Source of the DNA: a virus
Virus record (IMG/VR): IMGVR_UViG_3300027816_000355
Coordinates: 1 to 26,637 of that record
Length of the DNA stretch: 26,637 nt
Strand: one strand, 5' to 3'
The notes beneath the pieces were generated by a model. It saw nothing but the letters and a program-made list of their open reading frames with translations, was not told the DNA's origin and ran no database searches. Made by a program: the position numbers and the translations under genes. This document shows positions 15,901-21,861 of the stretch, one piece after another (within the stretch, counting starts at the first letter, position 1; every line of letters starts with the position of its first letter).

Positions 15901-16524
15901 CCCTAACTGATTCACCATATCCTGCGCCAACGGCTGCAACCGCTCACGCCCACGCATCGTCTCCTTCGGAGCCTGCGGCATAGGCACGGTCCCCGAGCCT
16001 TGCTCCTTGACAGACCGGCGGGCTAACGCCGTATCCCCTACCGCACCCATCTTCTTCTGCATCGACGCAATAAACTCACCCACCGTCTTGCCACGCAAGT
16101 CAGGGTTCTGCTTTATCACCTTCGGAGAAACAACCGAGGACAATGGGGAATTCGGATCAGCACCCAAAACCCTAGGGCCCCCCGTACTACCCAAAAAGTG
16201 CATCGAATAAAGCTCAGCGGGACTCGGGGCGCGGCCAAACTTCTTTATATACGTCCGCTCGCTATCCGCAATAATGTCCATCCCAATACGGATATTGTCC
16301 AACACACTTCCGCGATTCTCCTTCGTACCCCCATACCGCTCCCACGTCGGATCTATAATCTGAAACAACCCATACGCCGAAGACTTCGGATTCTTCGCCG
16401 TCGGATTTAACGAACTCTCCTTCTCCGCGATCCGTAACGCCACCGCCGGGTCCACCCCACGGGCAGTCGCCTGCTCCATGATTAATTGTTTAATGCGGTC
16501 CCTATCAAAGCTCTCTTCGGCCAT
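12934..16524 (-). CDS. Large virion protein with SLT lytic transglycosylase domain and an HExxH motif
   Basis: The 1196-residue protein starts at the ATG at 16524, after GAGGA. Residues 5-115 form an SLT (lysozyme-like) transglycosylase domain: AVALRIAEKESSLNPTA, with E36 as probable catalytic Glu, and SSAYGLFQIIDPTWERYGG following. Such a domain opens peptidoglycan during DNA entry. Residues 435-439 read HETEH within VLLGHETEHLLK, matching a zinc-metallopeptidase helix. FHEQVATLAGIEQ at 514-526 could give the third ligand. The remaining 650 residues are mixed helical without a clear domain, as in internal virion proteins or polyvalent ejected proteins. A KAKGGEMFADP motif lies near 594. The gene lies between TerL and portal, so it is surely packaged or assembled with the head. 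Transglycosylase: strong; protease: inference. Confidence 0.87.
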   Translation of the reverse strand: MAEESFDRDRIKQLIMEQATARGVDPAVALRIAEKESSLNPTAKNPKSSAYGLFQIIDPTWERYGGTKENRGSVLDNIRIGMDIIADSERTYIKKFGRAPSPAELYSMHFLGSTGGPRVLGADPNSPLSSVVSPKVIKQNPDLRGKTVGEFIASMQKKMGAVGDTALARRSVKEQGSGTVPMPQAPKETMRGRERLQPLAQDMVNQLGPNYQAALAAMALADTREDDEDDENSLSRQYRDQIAAQETEDIFSTPQRIAGLELGVQSPFPEEQQPLMMKDGGEARLSTTFGESAVPENAAAEYAKFLEASKKSKVPAPLPAMLKEKIFDPLTKGGLQEEGVYYDTMTPQPITSKSPTTLFAGVPGAKVVELGGLQDTTLGGFVFARPSSKGKMVEDVVFVAPPYSKRASDILFRRAPERWVENPNQELERQVLLGHETEHLLKRRGNRDINETFDQLAKQAREEDFIGSFFKKPASALRSKFVKDAAGSASYLKDRFGVTLPSYFDPKKVGNYTFHEQVATLAGIEQAFGVDLTQDPVLRKTLFEDPDVRRAYSAVTGLRQTRLDPRDLPPYTLQPDIPYNPKAAEIRTKPVKKAKGGEMFADPMGVPDSGPVTADTRRALTTRQGLNAAEMMRLFQNVGREGVSNLESLARGSVSAVPGVVGDIESIFRDDKNRRFATSKEVERQYLPQRLTKPTKESEGFVELGTYIDPTIAKPVAKAAAKAGKALGPTAAEMLERVTPELAKPMYIVKPTGGTPYPAGMGSKLDDYLLRLHTGVTQYGGEGLKGKDAKKLSEFIDTKGRDFFTKRFASPTDQIREALFEGRISLTGSDLELFPKSLLHHAREGYPQWMEKLEETYDKATGMRGTLVLNPTGTETEADITNRFINAVNAEKAKLAKEGASPEEINLKIDDVMRNELGKEYGSSDAARELRKFLKEEKTPPEKASSVMYAAMKGEPIYDLETAYPQMEFMQPNTVIPALASVVDDLDRMSFPEALIRGLQKTDIFRNEEAAIAREADGKKVPSSLFDKGVAPISNLGDFSLVQIKTPFAVRLEGAAMKHSIGNYGTNKDYGFGGKDAFLEGFTKVYSIRDAGNRPVVSMDVAAQYRTPSIGEIRSVFNSAPNAEEKQAVFRAFDTILKDEAQEYMRIGDSTALSDALPVNIYTKSREGKTLPKEDRISIDWWQEYTNYLKRKQNAD

Positions 16525-16566
16525 GGCAAAATCCTCAACAAGACTGCCCGCAAGCTACCATATTTC

Positions 16567-18027
16567 CTAGTAATACTCCATCACCCGCGACTCCAAATCC
16601 CGCTCAGAATCATCATCCTCATCTAACTTCACAAAGTTGCCTTGCCTAAATCGCATCAAGGCCATGACCGTCACATCCACCTGATCATCATTGCTCCCGT
16701 TCGGAAACGCCGCGCACTCCTCCACCAAATCCTGCGCAAACTCCTCCCCCTCCGGATACCACACCATCCCACTCTCCAACAACGGAGCCACAGCATTCGC
16801 CCGACTTACCTTATCCTGCCCACTCCTCCTACCCCCCGGGCTATACATCGTCACAGGAATACCCATCTTCCGTAATTCCTGCTGCAACGGGGTCCCCGTC
16901 GCTTTCGCCTCGATCAATACATTATCGGGATTCCAATACAGGTACTCGGACCGCGCTATACGTTTCAGTTCAGGGAAATCCCAGCGCCCCTTCTGCACAG
17001 ACAACAAAATTAAATTAGGGCCAGAGTCAGCAGAAGCGTGGAACACGCCCCACGTAGCGATCACGGAAAAGTCAGCCGTCTCCTTCTTGCTGTACGCCGT
17101 ATCCATGGTCTGCAAAATGTACTCACAGTGCGGCGGCTCATCATGCTTCCACTTGCGCCACCACTCGCGCTTCAGAATCGCCCCATCATCATTGGTCGGC
17201 TGCTGCTGCCACTGCGCATTCCACTTCTTCAAACCAATCGACATCTTGACCTTTTCCAACTCGTCAAGACTCCAATACTCCGGCCACAGCGGCGTGTTAC
17301 TCGGCAATATCGCCGGGAACTCCAATATCTCCCACTGGTCCGCTTTCAACTGCCCCTGCTGCCTTAGCAACCTTCCCGACAAGTCATCGGTCTTCCATCT
17401 TGTGTTAATGACAATGATTGCGCCATTCGGTTGCAAACGCTGACGAGGGCCGCTCGTGTACCACTCCCACGTGTTCTCCATCGCCGTCTCAGACACAGCA
17501 TCCTGTTCATCCAAGATGTCGTCCAACACAACCACATCACCGCCGCGACCGGTCATCGCACCGCCCTTACCAATGAAAAAGGCTTCCCCACCGTGGGCCG
17601 TGTTCCACCGTCCGGCAGCCTTACTGTCCACCGACAGTTTCATCTCAGGAAATATCTCCGAGTACCGCTCGTCCTCCACCAGATTTCGAATCATCCGGCC
17701 AAAACGCTGCGCTAACTCCGCCGTGTGCGAACCCACAATCAATTTCGAATCCGGCTTTTTACCCATTAGATACGCGGGGAACAGGTAACTGCCCATCTGG
17801 CTTTTGCCATGACGGGGAGGCATCGCGATCATCAGACGCTTGCACTCGCCTGACACAACGCGGTCAAGGGCCTTCGCTATACGGCGATGATGTTCACCCA
17901 CCAGCATTTCTGGCCAGACGTACTTGCAGAAGTCTAAGAAGTTAGACGATGCTTTTTCTCGAGCTTCGAGGAGCGAGAGCCGTAGCTCGAGGCGCAAGCG
18001 TTCTGCTTCGATTTCATCAGGTTTCAT
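16567..18027 (-). CDS. terL: Terminase large subunit (TerL)
   Basis: This 486-residue packaging motor starts at the ATG at 18027, after TAGGAAAC. The ATPase half has a Walker A-like MPPRHGKSQ at residues 69-77, and a Walker B with VVVLDD at 165-170 followed by ILDEQDA. A coupling motif INTRWKTDD lies near 210. The nuclease half begins near LQTMDTAYSKKETADFSVIA, with the first catalytic Asp, and continues to VLIEAKATGTPLQQEL and then SNDDQVDVTVMALM, with the last acidic cluster. It cuts concatemeric DNA and translocates it through the portal. The small subunit is not adjacent but 4.2 kb away. A sigma70-like promoter lies just upstream. The gene is intact and all expected motifs are present. 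Confidence 0.95.
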   Translation of the reverse strand: MKPDEIEAERLRLELRLSLLEAREKASSNFLDFCKYVWPEMLVGEHHRRIAKALDRVVSGECKRLMIAMPPRHGKSQMGSYLFPAYLMGKKPDSKLIVGSHTAELAQRFGRMIRNLVEDERYSEIFPEMKLSVDSKAAGRWNTAHGGEAFFIGKGGAMTGRGGDVVVLDDILDEQDAVSETAMENTWEWYTSGPRQRLQPNGAIIVINTRWKTDDLSGRLLRQQGQLKADQWEILEFPAILPSNTPLWPEYWSLDELEKVKMSIGLKKWNAQWQQQPTNDDGAILKREWWRKWKHDEPPHCEYILQTMDTAYSKKETADFSVIATWGVFHASADSGPNLILLSVQKGRWDFPELKRIARSEYLYWNPDNVLIEAKATGTPLQQELRKMGIPVTMYSPGGRRSGQDKVSRANAVAPLLESGMVWYPEGEEFAQDLVEECAAFPNGSNDDQVDVTVMALMRFRQGNFVKLDEDDDSERDLESRVMEYY

Positions 18028-18035
18028 AGTTTCCT

Positions 18036-18064
18036 AATATATACCCCATGTTCGCATTGTACAA
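18036..18064 (-). promoter_or_regulatory. Sigma70-like promoter for the morphogenesis operon
   Basis: On the minus strand a -35-like TTGTAC (18059-18064) and a -10-like TATATT (18036-18041) are separated by exactly 17 bp. They lie 9-37 nt before the TerL ATG. The -10 matches the consensus at five of six bases and the -35 at four. It is the likeliest start for transcription of TerL, the SLT protein, portal and the genes beyond. Confidence 0.55.
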
Positions 18065-18196
18065 ACAAAGGGGTGGTTTTATGGGGGTGGGGGTAAATAA
18101 AAAGGTTTTCCTGTGCCTGTCTTGGGCCAAAAACTGGGCGAAGGCTGAGCCTGAGCTGACGGGTCTGAAAATGGCCCTCCCCCCTTCCTTCTATCT
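18065..18196. other. Gap without a supported gene
   Basis: Between the terL promoter and the hairpin array there is G-rich then mixed sequence. A plus-strand frame from 18048 crosses it but has no ribosome site, runs into the palindromes and has no recognisable protein pattern. I see no other feature here. Confidence 0.5.
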
Positions 18197-18224
18197 CATT
18201 CCCCGTGTCGCGACACGGGGAATG
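18197..18224. repeat. 28-bp perfect palindrome
   Basis: CATTCCCCGTGTCG is followed at once by its exact reverse complement. It could form a hairpin in RNA of either strand or a protein-binding site on DNA. It is the outermost of five palindromes between 18197 and 18447 and has no U-tract next to it. Confidence 0.8.
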
Positions 18225-18303
18225 TCAAGCTATCGCTCAGCTATAGCCGATAGTCATATGCAATTGGACAGGGGGCGGGTGCGTGTGCTGGGTGCTGCGC
18301 TGT

Positions 18304-18330
18304 TATAGGCCGGGCAGCGCCCGGCCTATA
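18304..18330. repeat. Hairpin with 12-bp arms
   Basis: Arms TATAGGCCGGGC and GCCCGGCCTATA flank a 3-nt loop. The stem is GC-rich and very stable. There is no long T-tract on either side, so a pure intrinsic terminator is less likely than a transcript-end or DNA-binding structure. Confidence 0.8.
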
Positions 18331-18347
18331 AGTCAAGACAATTGTAT

Positions 18348-18371
18348 CTATCAGCGCGGCCGCGCTGATAG
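18348..18371. repeat. 24-bp perfect palindrome
   Basis: CTATCAGCGCGG is followed directly by its reverse complement with no spacer. It contains GCGGCCGC at its centre. It lies 17 bp from the preceding hairpin and 19 bp from the terminator. Confidence 0.8.
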
Positions 18372-18390
18372 TGTGCAGAGTAGCAGGCAA

Positions 18391-18417
18391 TAAAAAACCC
18401 GGGCCACGGCCCGGGTT
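18391..18417 (-). terminator. Rho-independent terminator of the accessory-gene block
   Basis: In minus-strand RNA, a 10-bp stem (AACCCGGGCC with GGCCCGGGTT, 2-nt centre) is followed by a run of six T. It lies 34 nt past the stop of the 96-residue gene, so it would end the accessory transcripts before terL. Confidence 0.82.
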
Positions 18418-18424
18418 CGGTGAT

Positions 18425-18447
18425 CCAGACCGGCGCTGCCGGTCTGG
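18425..18447 (-). repeat. Hairpin next to the terminator
   Basis: Arms CCAGACCGGC and GCCGGTCTGG flank the loop GCT. It begins 4 nt after the stop of the 96-residue gene. It may protect the transcript end or act as a first terminator arm ahead of the T-tract terminator. Confidence 0.78.
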
Positions 18448-18451
18448 TGTA

Positions 18452-18742
18452 TCAGGCTTCGGCCTTCGCCTTCTCGGCCGCCTCGAGTTCCGCGTTGCGC
18501 GCATCGCGGGCCGCGCGGGCTTCCTCTTCGGTCTCGAAAGTGTCACGCGTACCGCGTGACACTTCGACGTACCCGTCGAAATAGGTGAAGGGCTTGCGGT
18601 AATCGTTGGCGTGGAAATAATCTAGCTTGCGGAATTGCAGCGCAATTCCGCAGAATGCTGCAACTTCCTTGTCAGTCATACCGGGCGGAATTGCAAATTC
18701 AATTCCGCCGATCTTGATGGTGCTTACTTTGGTGGTCTTCAT
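18452..18742 (-). CDS. Accessory protein of unknown function (96 aa)
   Basis: This protein starts at the ATG at 18742, four nt after AGGATAG. It opens with MKTTKVSTIKIGGIEFAIPP and has GMTDKEVAAFCGIALQFRKL near residue 36, suggesting a small alpha/beta domain. Its C-terminal third is a charged Ala/Glu/Arg helix that looks like a coiled coil (TEEEARAARDARNAELEAAE). No enzyme motif. The gene has its own promoter with paired palindromes (18763-18821) and is followed by hairpins and a terminator, so it can be expressed alone. Codon use is GC-rich compared with the structural block. I do not recognise its family. Expression is likely because of the strong leader. Confidence 0.75.
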   Translation of the reverse strand: MKTTKVSTIKIGGIEFAIPPGMTDKEVAAFCGIALQFRKLDYFHANDYRKPFTYFDGYVEVSRGTRDTFETEEEARAARDARNAELEAAEKAKAEA

Positions 18743-18762
18743 CTCACTATCCTTTCTAGGGT

Positions 18763-18821
18763 TTATCGGTACTGGCTAGCCAGTACCGATAATGTACCCG
18801 AACTATTGACGGCCGTCAATA
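18763..18821 (-). promoter_or_regulatory. Promoter with two palindromes, copy A
   Basis: Minus strand: -35 TTGACG (18814-18819), 17-bp spacer, -10 TACATT (18791-18796). An 18-bp palindrome (18804-18821, half TATTGACGG) covers the -35 box, and a 30-bp perfect palindrome (18763-18792, half TTATCGGTACTGGCT) overlaps the -10 and the expected start of RNA. It sits in front of the 96-residue gene. Confidence 0.75.
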
Positions 18822-18826
18822 CTCTA

Positions 18827-19339
18827 TTACTCAACCGATACACTGAGCGTTAGATTGTGGCAGAGCTGGTCACGCACAATGTCAGTCCAGTCCACCTCAC
18901 TGTCGAGATACTCCTGCACCTTTTCATCGATATCGACATTGTCGTTGAACCATTCGCTGGCCATGCTATCGAAGCGGTCATCTAGCCATTCGCTGACACG
19001 CGCGTCGATGATGCGGTTCAACTCGTCGCGCGGCACCGATACCATCACTGGCTCGAGCACACTTTGCAGGTCTTGCCGCGCCTCGGTGCCAGTCGCAGGA
19101 TTATCCTCCACCGAGATGCGAACCTCGGCCGGGGGCAGCGGCAGCGGATCGGGCAACGCGATAATTTGCTTGGCCACCGAGTTCAACATCACGTGCAGCG
19201 CGGTCCGCGCTGCAGCCCGGTGGGCCGGATCGGGCATTGAATTGAACATCGTCTCGGTGTACTCGAAAGCCTCTTCGAGTGTATCGCGGGAAGCGAAAAT
19301 TCCTACTTTGATGCTGGCGGCTAATTCGTATTTGCTCAT
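18827..19339 (-). CDS. Acidic accessory protein of unknown function (170 aa)
   Basis: The protein starts at the ATG at 19339, four nt after AGGATAG. Residues 1-80 are helical, with LEEAFEYTETMFNSM and RAAARTALHVMLNSVAKQII. The last 60 residues are strongly acidic with helical pattern: IDARVSEWLDDRFDSMASEW, then DNVDIDEKVQEYLDSEVDWT. The charge suggests a DNA mimic or a binding partner of a basic protein, but this is speculation. Its own promoter (copy B) lies upstream, and the stop is 6 nt from the palindrome of copy A. No cysteine cluster or membrane segment. I do not recognise a family. Confidence 0.75.
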   Translation of the reverse strand: MSKYELAASIKVGIFASRDTLEEAFEYTETMFNSMPDPAHRAAARTALHVMLNSVAKQIIALPDPLPLPPAEVRISVEDNPATGTEARQDLQSVLEPVMVSVPRDELNRIIDARVSEWLDDRFDSMASEWFNDNVDIDEKVQEYLDSEVDWTDIVRDQLCHNLTLSVSVE

Positions 19340-19363
19340 CTCTCTATCCTCTCTAGGTTGTCA

Positions 19364-19423
19364 ATCGGTACTGGCTAGCCAGTACCGATAATGTATCTGA
19401 ACTATTGACGCGCGTCAATAGTT
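19364..19423 (-). promoter_or_regulatory. Promoter with two palindromes, copy B
   Basis: Minus strand: -35 TTGACG (19413-19418), 17-bp spacer, -10 TACATT (19390-19395). A 24-bp perfect palindrome (19400-19423, half AACTATTGACGC) covers the -35. A 26-bp palindrome (19364-19389) with the same central half-site as copy A lies next to the -10. It precedes the 170-residue gene. Confidence 0.75.
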
Positions 19424-19425
19424 TA

Positions 19426-19662
19426 TCAGGCCCGGTCCACCTGCAGCCCGCCGCGCGGGCCGAGCATCAAAACATAATCCGGATATTCAGCAAGCTCGGC
19501 GGGCCGTGGCGCAATATGCACTGTCGCACTGCAGGCTTGGCCATAGCGCCAGAGTTCGGCCGCGACAATGCGGAAAGCACGTTTGGCACCGGCCAGTGTC
19601 TGGTAAGCGCGGGCATCATCAAGCGAGTCATTATCAATGCGCAAAAAATATAGGTTTTTCAT
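19426..19662 (-). CDS. Small accessory protein of unknown function (78 aa)
   Basis: I choose the ATG at 19662, four nt after AGGATAG; an upstream in-frame ATG at 19680 would place that ribosome site inside the gene. The 78-residue product opens with MKNLYFLRIDNDSLDDARAY, then AKRAFRIVAAELWRYGQ, then ATVHIAPRPAELAEYPDYVL, and ends in MLGPRGGLQVDRA. This reads as a small alpha/beta fold. No known motif. It is the third of the genes with an individual palindromic promoter (copy C). The stop lies 3 nt from the palindrome of copy B. Function unknown. Confidence 0.72.
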   Translation of the reverse strand: MKNLYFLRIDNDSLDDARAYQTLAGAKRAFRIVAAELWRYGQACSATVHIAPRPAELAEYPDYVLMLGPRGGLQVDRA

Positions 19663-19684
19663 TTCGCTATCCTTTCTCAAAAGC

Positions 19685-19745
19685 TTATCGGAACCGGCGG
19701 GCCGGTTCCGATAATGTAACGGAACTATTGCCGCGAGTCAATAGT
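19685..19745 (-). promoter_or_regulatory. Promoter with two palindromes, copy C
   Basis: Minus strand: -35 TTGACT (19736-19741), 17-bp spacer, -10 TACATT (19713-19718). The palindrome on the -10 (19685-19714) has half-site TTATCGGAACCGGC with a 2-nt centre. It differs from copies A and B by paired changes in both arms. The -35 palindrome (19724-19745) keeps only ACTATTG and CAATAGT arms. It precedes the 78-residue gene. Confidence 0.72.
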
Positions 19746-19864
19746 CCACGGCCAGCGCAACGCGGGCCAAGGGCAACCGGCCGGGGCCCGAGGACCACCG
19801 GCCAGCGACGAGCGGTGGAGGGACCGAGGCCCGGGGGCAGGTTTACCAGTGGCAGATTAAGCGG

Positions 19865-19891
19865 AAAAAAGCGCCGAGATAACCCGGCGCT
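19865..19891 (-). terminator. Rho-independent terminator after the DUF932 gene
   Basis: In minus-strand RNA, GCGCCG and CGGCGC arms (plus one flanking A-T pair) enclose an 8-nt loop and are followed by six T. It begins 36 nt after the DUF932 stop. The following 19746-19864 is GC-rich with no supported gene. Confidence 0.8.
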
Positions 19892-19926
19892 CATAGGGAA
19901 AACCGCAAAAATGAATTGTTACTTAA

Positions 19927-20919
19927 TCACGCTGCAGAATTTAACAATTCCAGCGCCCGGTTTTTAAGCGCCGCACCAGTGCCAAACCACGCTGATTCGA
20001 GGCGCGTATTGTCCGAGCGGCCGCGCTCGTGGTCTACCAATTGCGTCACAGCATTGAGCATCGCCCAACGGGTACCAGCAACACCCGGGATGTCGGAACC
20101 GATAGCCTTGCGGTTTTCGAACAAGTCCAAAACCCGCTTGTATGCTTTGGTCTCTCTGATATCAAGCTTACTCTGGTGATAAGGCTTCAATAATTCGCAA
20201 ATGAATAAATCGGAATCAGTAGCCGACATAGGGATGTGCGATAGCTGGCGCGACTGAACAATAAACCGCTCGAATTGATTCGCGACGATGCCAAGCTGCA
20301 GGCGAACCGCATCAGCGTCGAACCGCTCGGAGTGCAAAACCCGGACACTTGATTTTAGATAACCCTTGTCCGTCTCATCAGCGCGGCCGTTAACGGCCGG
20401 GGTGATGGTGTTATTACAAACCACCCGGATAGCGGTGAATTTTGCAATCGTGGCCATTGTGCCGTCGTAGCTGGTACCGAGTAATAGGTACGGCTTCACT
20501 AAGTCACCATCTACCACCGGGGCAGCATCACCAACACGGGCCAGCGCCCAAACCCGGCGGCCGTCAGATAACGCCCCGGCCGTTTCCATTTGAAACCCGC
20601 CGATGTCGGAAAGCTTGCGGAAAAAGTCCATCACTTGCCCGGGCTGGACCACGTTGTAATCCTTACTCACCACTGCCAGCGGGGCACCTGTGTCTGAGCG
20701 TGTCAATACTTTGCGATCAGGCCAAACCTGCAAGCCAGTGACGGCCGGAGTGACGTATTGAACATCGGAGGTCTCGACGGTATAGCCTAGCCCGGCCTCC
20801 TGAGTCCATTGTTCAATTGTCGCGCCTTCCGACAATTGGCGGCCGAGGCCGTGCCATGGGGTTTGTCCAGCGTAAGCAATTGCAGCGCGGCCGGTTGTTT
20901 GATCAATCATGTGAGCCAT
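19927..20919 (-). CDS. DUF932 (phage/plasmid-like) protein
   Basis: I start this 330-residue protein at the ATG at 20919, four nt after AGGATAG, not at an upstream ATG at 20949 that lies before the ribosome site. The N-terminus has TPWHGLGRQL near residue 20, a hallmark of the DUF932 family. The middle has VVSKDYNVVQPGQVMDFFR, then GRRVWALARVG, LLLGTSYDGTMATIAKFTAI and VVCNNTI. The C-terminus has a helical region with RWAMLNAVTQLVDHERGRSD. All are standard for this family, found in phages and plasmids and of unknown biochemistry. It is followed by its own terminator, so it forms a single-gene unit. Length is normal for the family; no truncation. Confidence 0.9.
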   Translation of the reverse strand: MAHMIDQTTGRAAIAYAGQTPWHGLGRQLSEGATIEQWTQEAGLGYTVETSDVQYVTPAVTGLQVWPDRKVLTRSDTGAPLAVVSKDYNVVQPGQVMDFFRKLSDIGGFQMETAGALSDGRRVWALARVGDAAPVVDGDLVKPYLLLGTSYDGTMATIAKFTAIRVVCNNTITPAVNGRADETDKGYLKSSVRVLHSERFDADAVRLQLGIVANQFERFIVQSRQLSHIPMSATDSDLFICELLKPYHQSKLDIRETKAYKRVLDLFENRKAIGSDIPGVAGTRWAMLNAVTQLVDHERGRSDNTRLESAWFGTGAALKNRALELLNSAA

Positions 20920-20970
20920 TTCTCTATCCTCTCTAAAAACGGCCGCCACCGGCCGATGTCTGAATAATCC

Positions 20971-21010
20971 AATATTCCGGGAATATTAGCTAATTGATTT
21001 TTTCAATCAA
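20971..21010 (-). promoter_or_regulatory. Palindromic leader and possible promoter of the DUF932 gene
   Basis: Minus strand: TTGATT (21005-21010) lies 16 bp before TAATAT, a weak sigma70-like pair. The TTGATT is one arm of a hairpin with AATCAA, and AATATTCC (20971-20978) pairs with GGAATATT (20980-20987) over the -10. The plan resembles copies A-C, one palindrome per box, but the sequences differ. Confidence 0.45.
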
Positions 21011-21024
21011 CTATTGAGCGCCGA

Positions 21025-21093
21025 TTATTTCCAGCTCCCGAGATCAGCAAGCCACCACAAAACCACAAAAATAACGATTAACAGAATAATCAT
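21025..21093 (-). CDS. Candidate 22-residue membrane micropeptide
   Basis: A tiny frame starts at the ATG at 21093, overlapping the stop of the DUF7227-type gene as ATGA, with GAGAGGT six nt upstream. It encodes MIILLIVIFVVLWWLADL plus four residues. The first 15 are a complete hydrophobic segment, and the rest is polar with a Trp. It would be translated by coupling. Small membrane peptides are common in phages, but a reading frame this short can arise by chance. Confidence 0.42.
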   Translation of the reverse strand: MIILLIVIFVVLWWLADLGSWK

Positions 21094-21782
21094 GCGGCTA
21101 CCTCTCGGCCGATATCTCCGGCCACATGATGACGCAACAGCGAACCCGGGGGCAGCGAACGAGCAAAAGCGCGAAGCGCCTCGGCATCATTAGCCGCGCC
21201 GGTTTTTTTGGTGCCATGCCACTGTATAGCGGTCGGGCCGCTTGCAGCATAACAACCCCCCTCACCAGTGCCGACACGTTTTTTACCAGTGCCATGCGCA
21301 ACAAAAACGATTACGTAATCCCGAGTCGGCCGGGCGCATAGCGGGCTACCATCGCCGCATTGCTGGCAAGTGAATGAATCCGACAATTCGGCCGGACAAC
21401 GCACGAAGCGAACCCCCTCGATTTTTTGCGGCCACTGTGTATTTTCCGGGGCAGCATATACGGCCGGGCGGCCGAGTGAGTAAGCCCGAACCGCTTCGGC
21501 CGTGGTATCGCACGAAGCATTAATGACGGTTTTCCCCTCGGCCGGGAGCGGCAGCGCATCAGCGGCAAAGTGAGAATAAGTCCACGCCTTGCCGTTACGC
21601 GGCACCGCGTCAGATATAGCCTGCAAGTATTCCGAATCAATTTGATTCGCGCCGGTTTCGCTTTTTGGGTGTAAGCCACACGTTTTCGGGCACGTGCCAT
21701 AAGTCTGATGTTCACCTGATCGGTAGGTAACAGCAATCGGGCCGGTTTTTCGGTTCCCTGATATCGCGACAGTCTTCAGCAT
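21090..21782 (-). CDS. DUF7227-like Cys-rich phage/plasmid protein
   Basis: The start is the ATG at 21782, four nt after AGGATAG; an in-frame extension to 21845 lacks a site. The product has 230 residues. It opens with MLKTVAISGNRKTGPIAVTY, then has YGTCPKTCGLHP with C31 and C35, WTYSHFAADALP near 68, INASCDTTAEAV with C91, and FVRCPAELSDSFTCQQCGDG with C129, C139 and C142 followed by C149. YVIVFVAHG and GGCYAASGP follow. This is a family I know as DUF7227, shared by phages and plasmids, with eight cysteines fixed. The C-x2-C-x6-C cluster with more Cys suggests a zinc or iron-sulfur site. The function is not established. It lies next to DUF932 here. Confidence 0.82.
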   Translation of the reverse strand: MLKTVAISGNRKTGPIAVTYRSGEHQTYGTCPKTCGLHPKSETGANQIDSEYLQAISDAVPRNGKAWTYSHFAADALPLPAEGKTVINASCDTTAEAVRAYSLGRPAVYAAPENTQWPQKIEGVRFVRCPAELSDSFTCQQCGDGSPLCARPTRDYVIVFVAHGTGKKRVGTGEGGCYAASGPTAIQWHGTKKTGAANDAEALRAFARSLPPGSLLRHHVAGDIGREVAA

Positions 21783-21861
21783 CTCTCTATCCTCTCTAAT
21801 AGTCGGACAACCCGACAACCACATGATACACTTTCCGCGCATCAATTACAGTTTATTTTTC

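Noticed and set aside
16691-17443. Plus-strand frame of 250 codons opposite TerL
   Set aside because: It is antisense to conserved ATPase and nuclease motifs. The codon bias of TerL explains the open frame; no ribosome site.
18048-18308. Plus-strand frame of 86 codons next to the terL promoter
   Set aside because: No ribosome site, runs through palindromes, no recognisable protein pattern and overlaps the minus-strand promoter.
18197-18447. Attachment site or IS end
   Set aside because: No integrase or transposase is found, the palindromes differ from each other and no target-site duplication is seen.
18763-19745. CRISPR-like array
   Set aside because: Only three copies, separated by whole genes, with promoters inside. 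No spacers of uniform size.
19685-19894. Minus-strand 69-codon frame
   Set aside because: It covers promoter copy C and part of the DUF932 terminator, and its Pro/Arg-rich sequence reflects GC-rich DNA.
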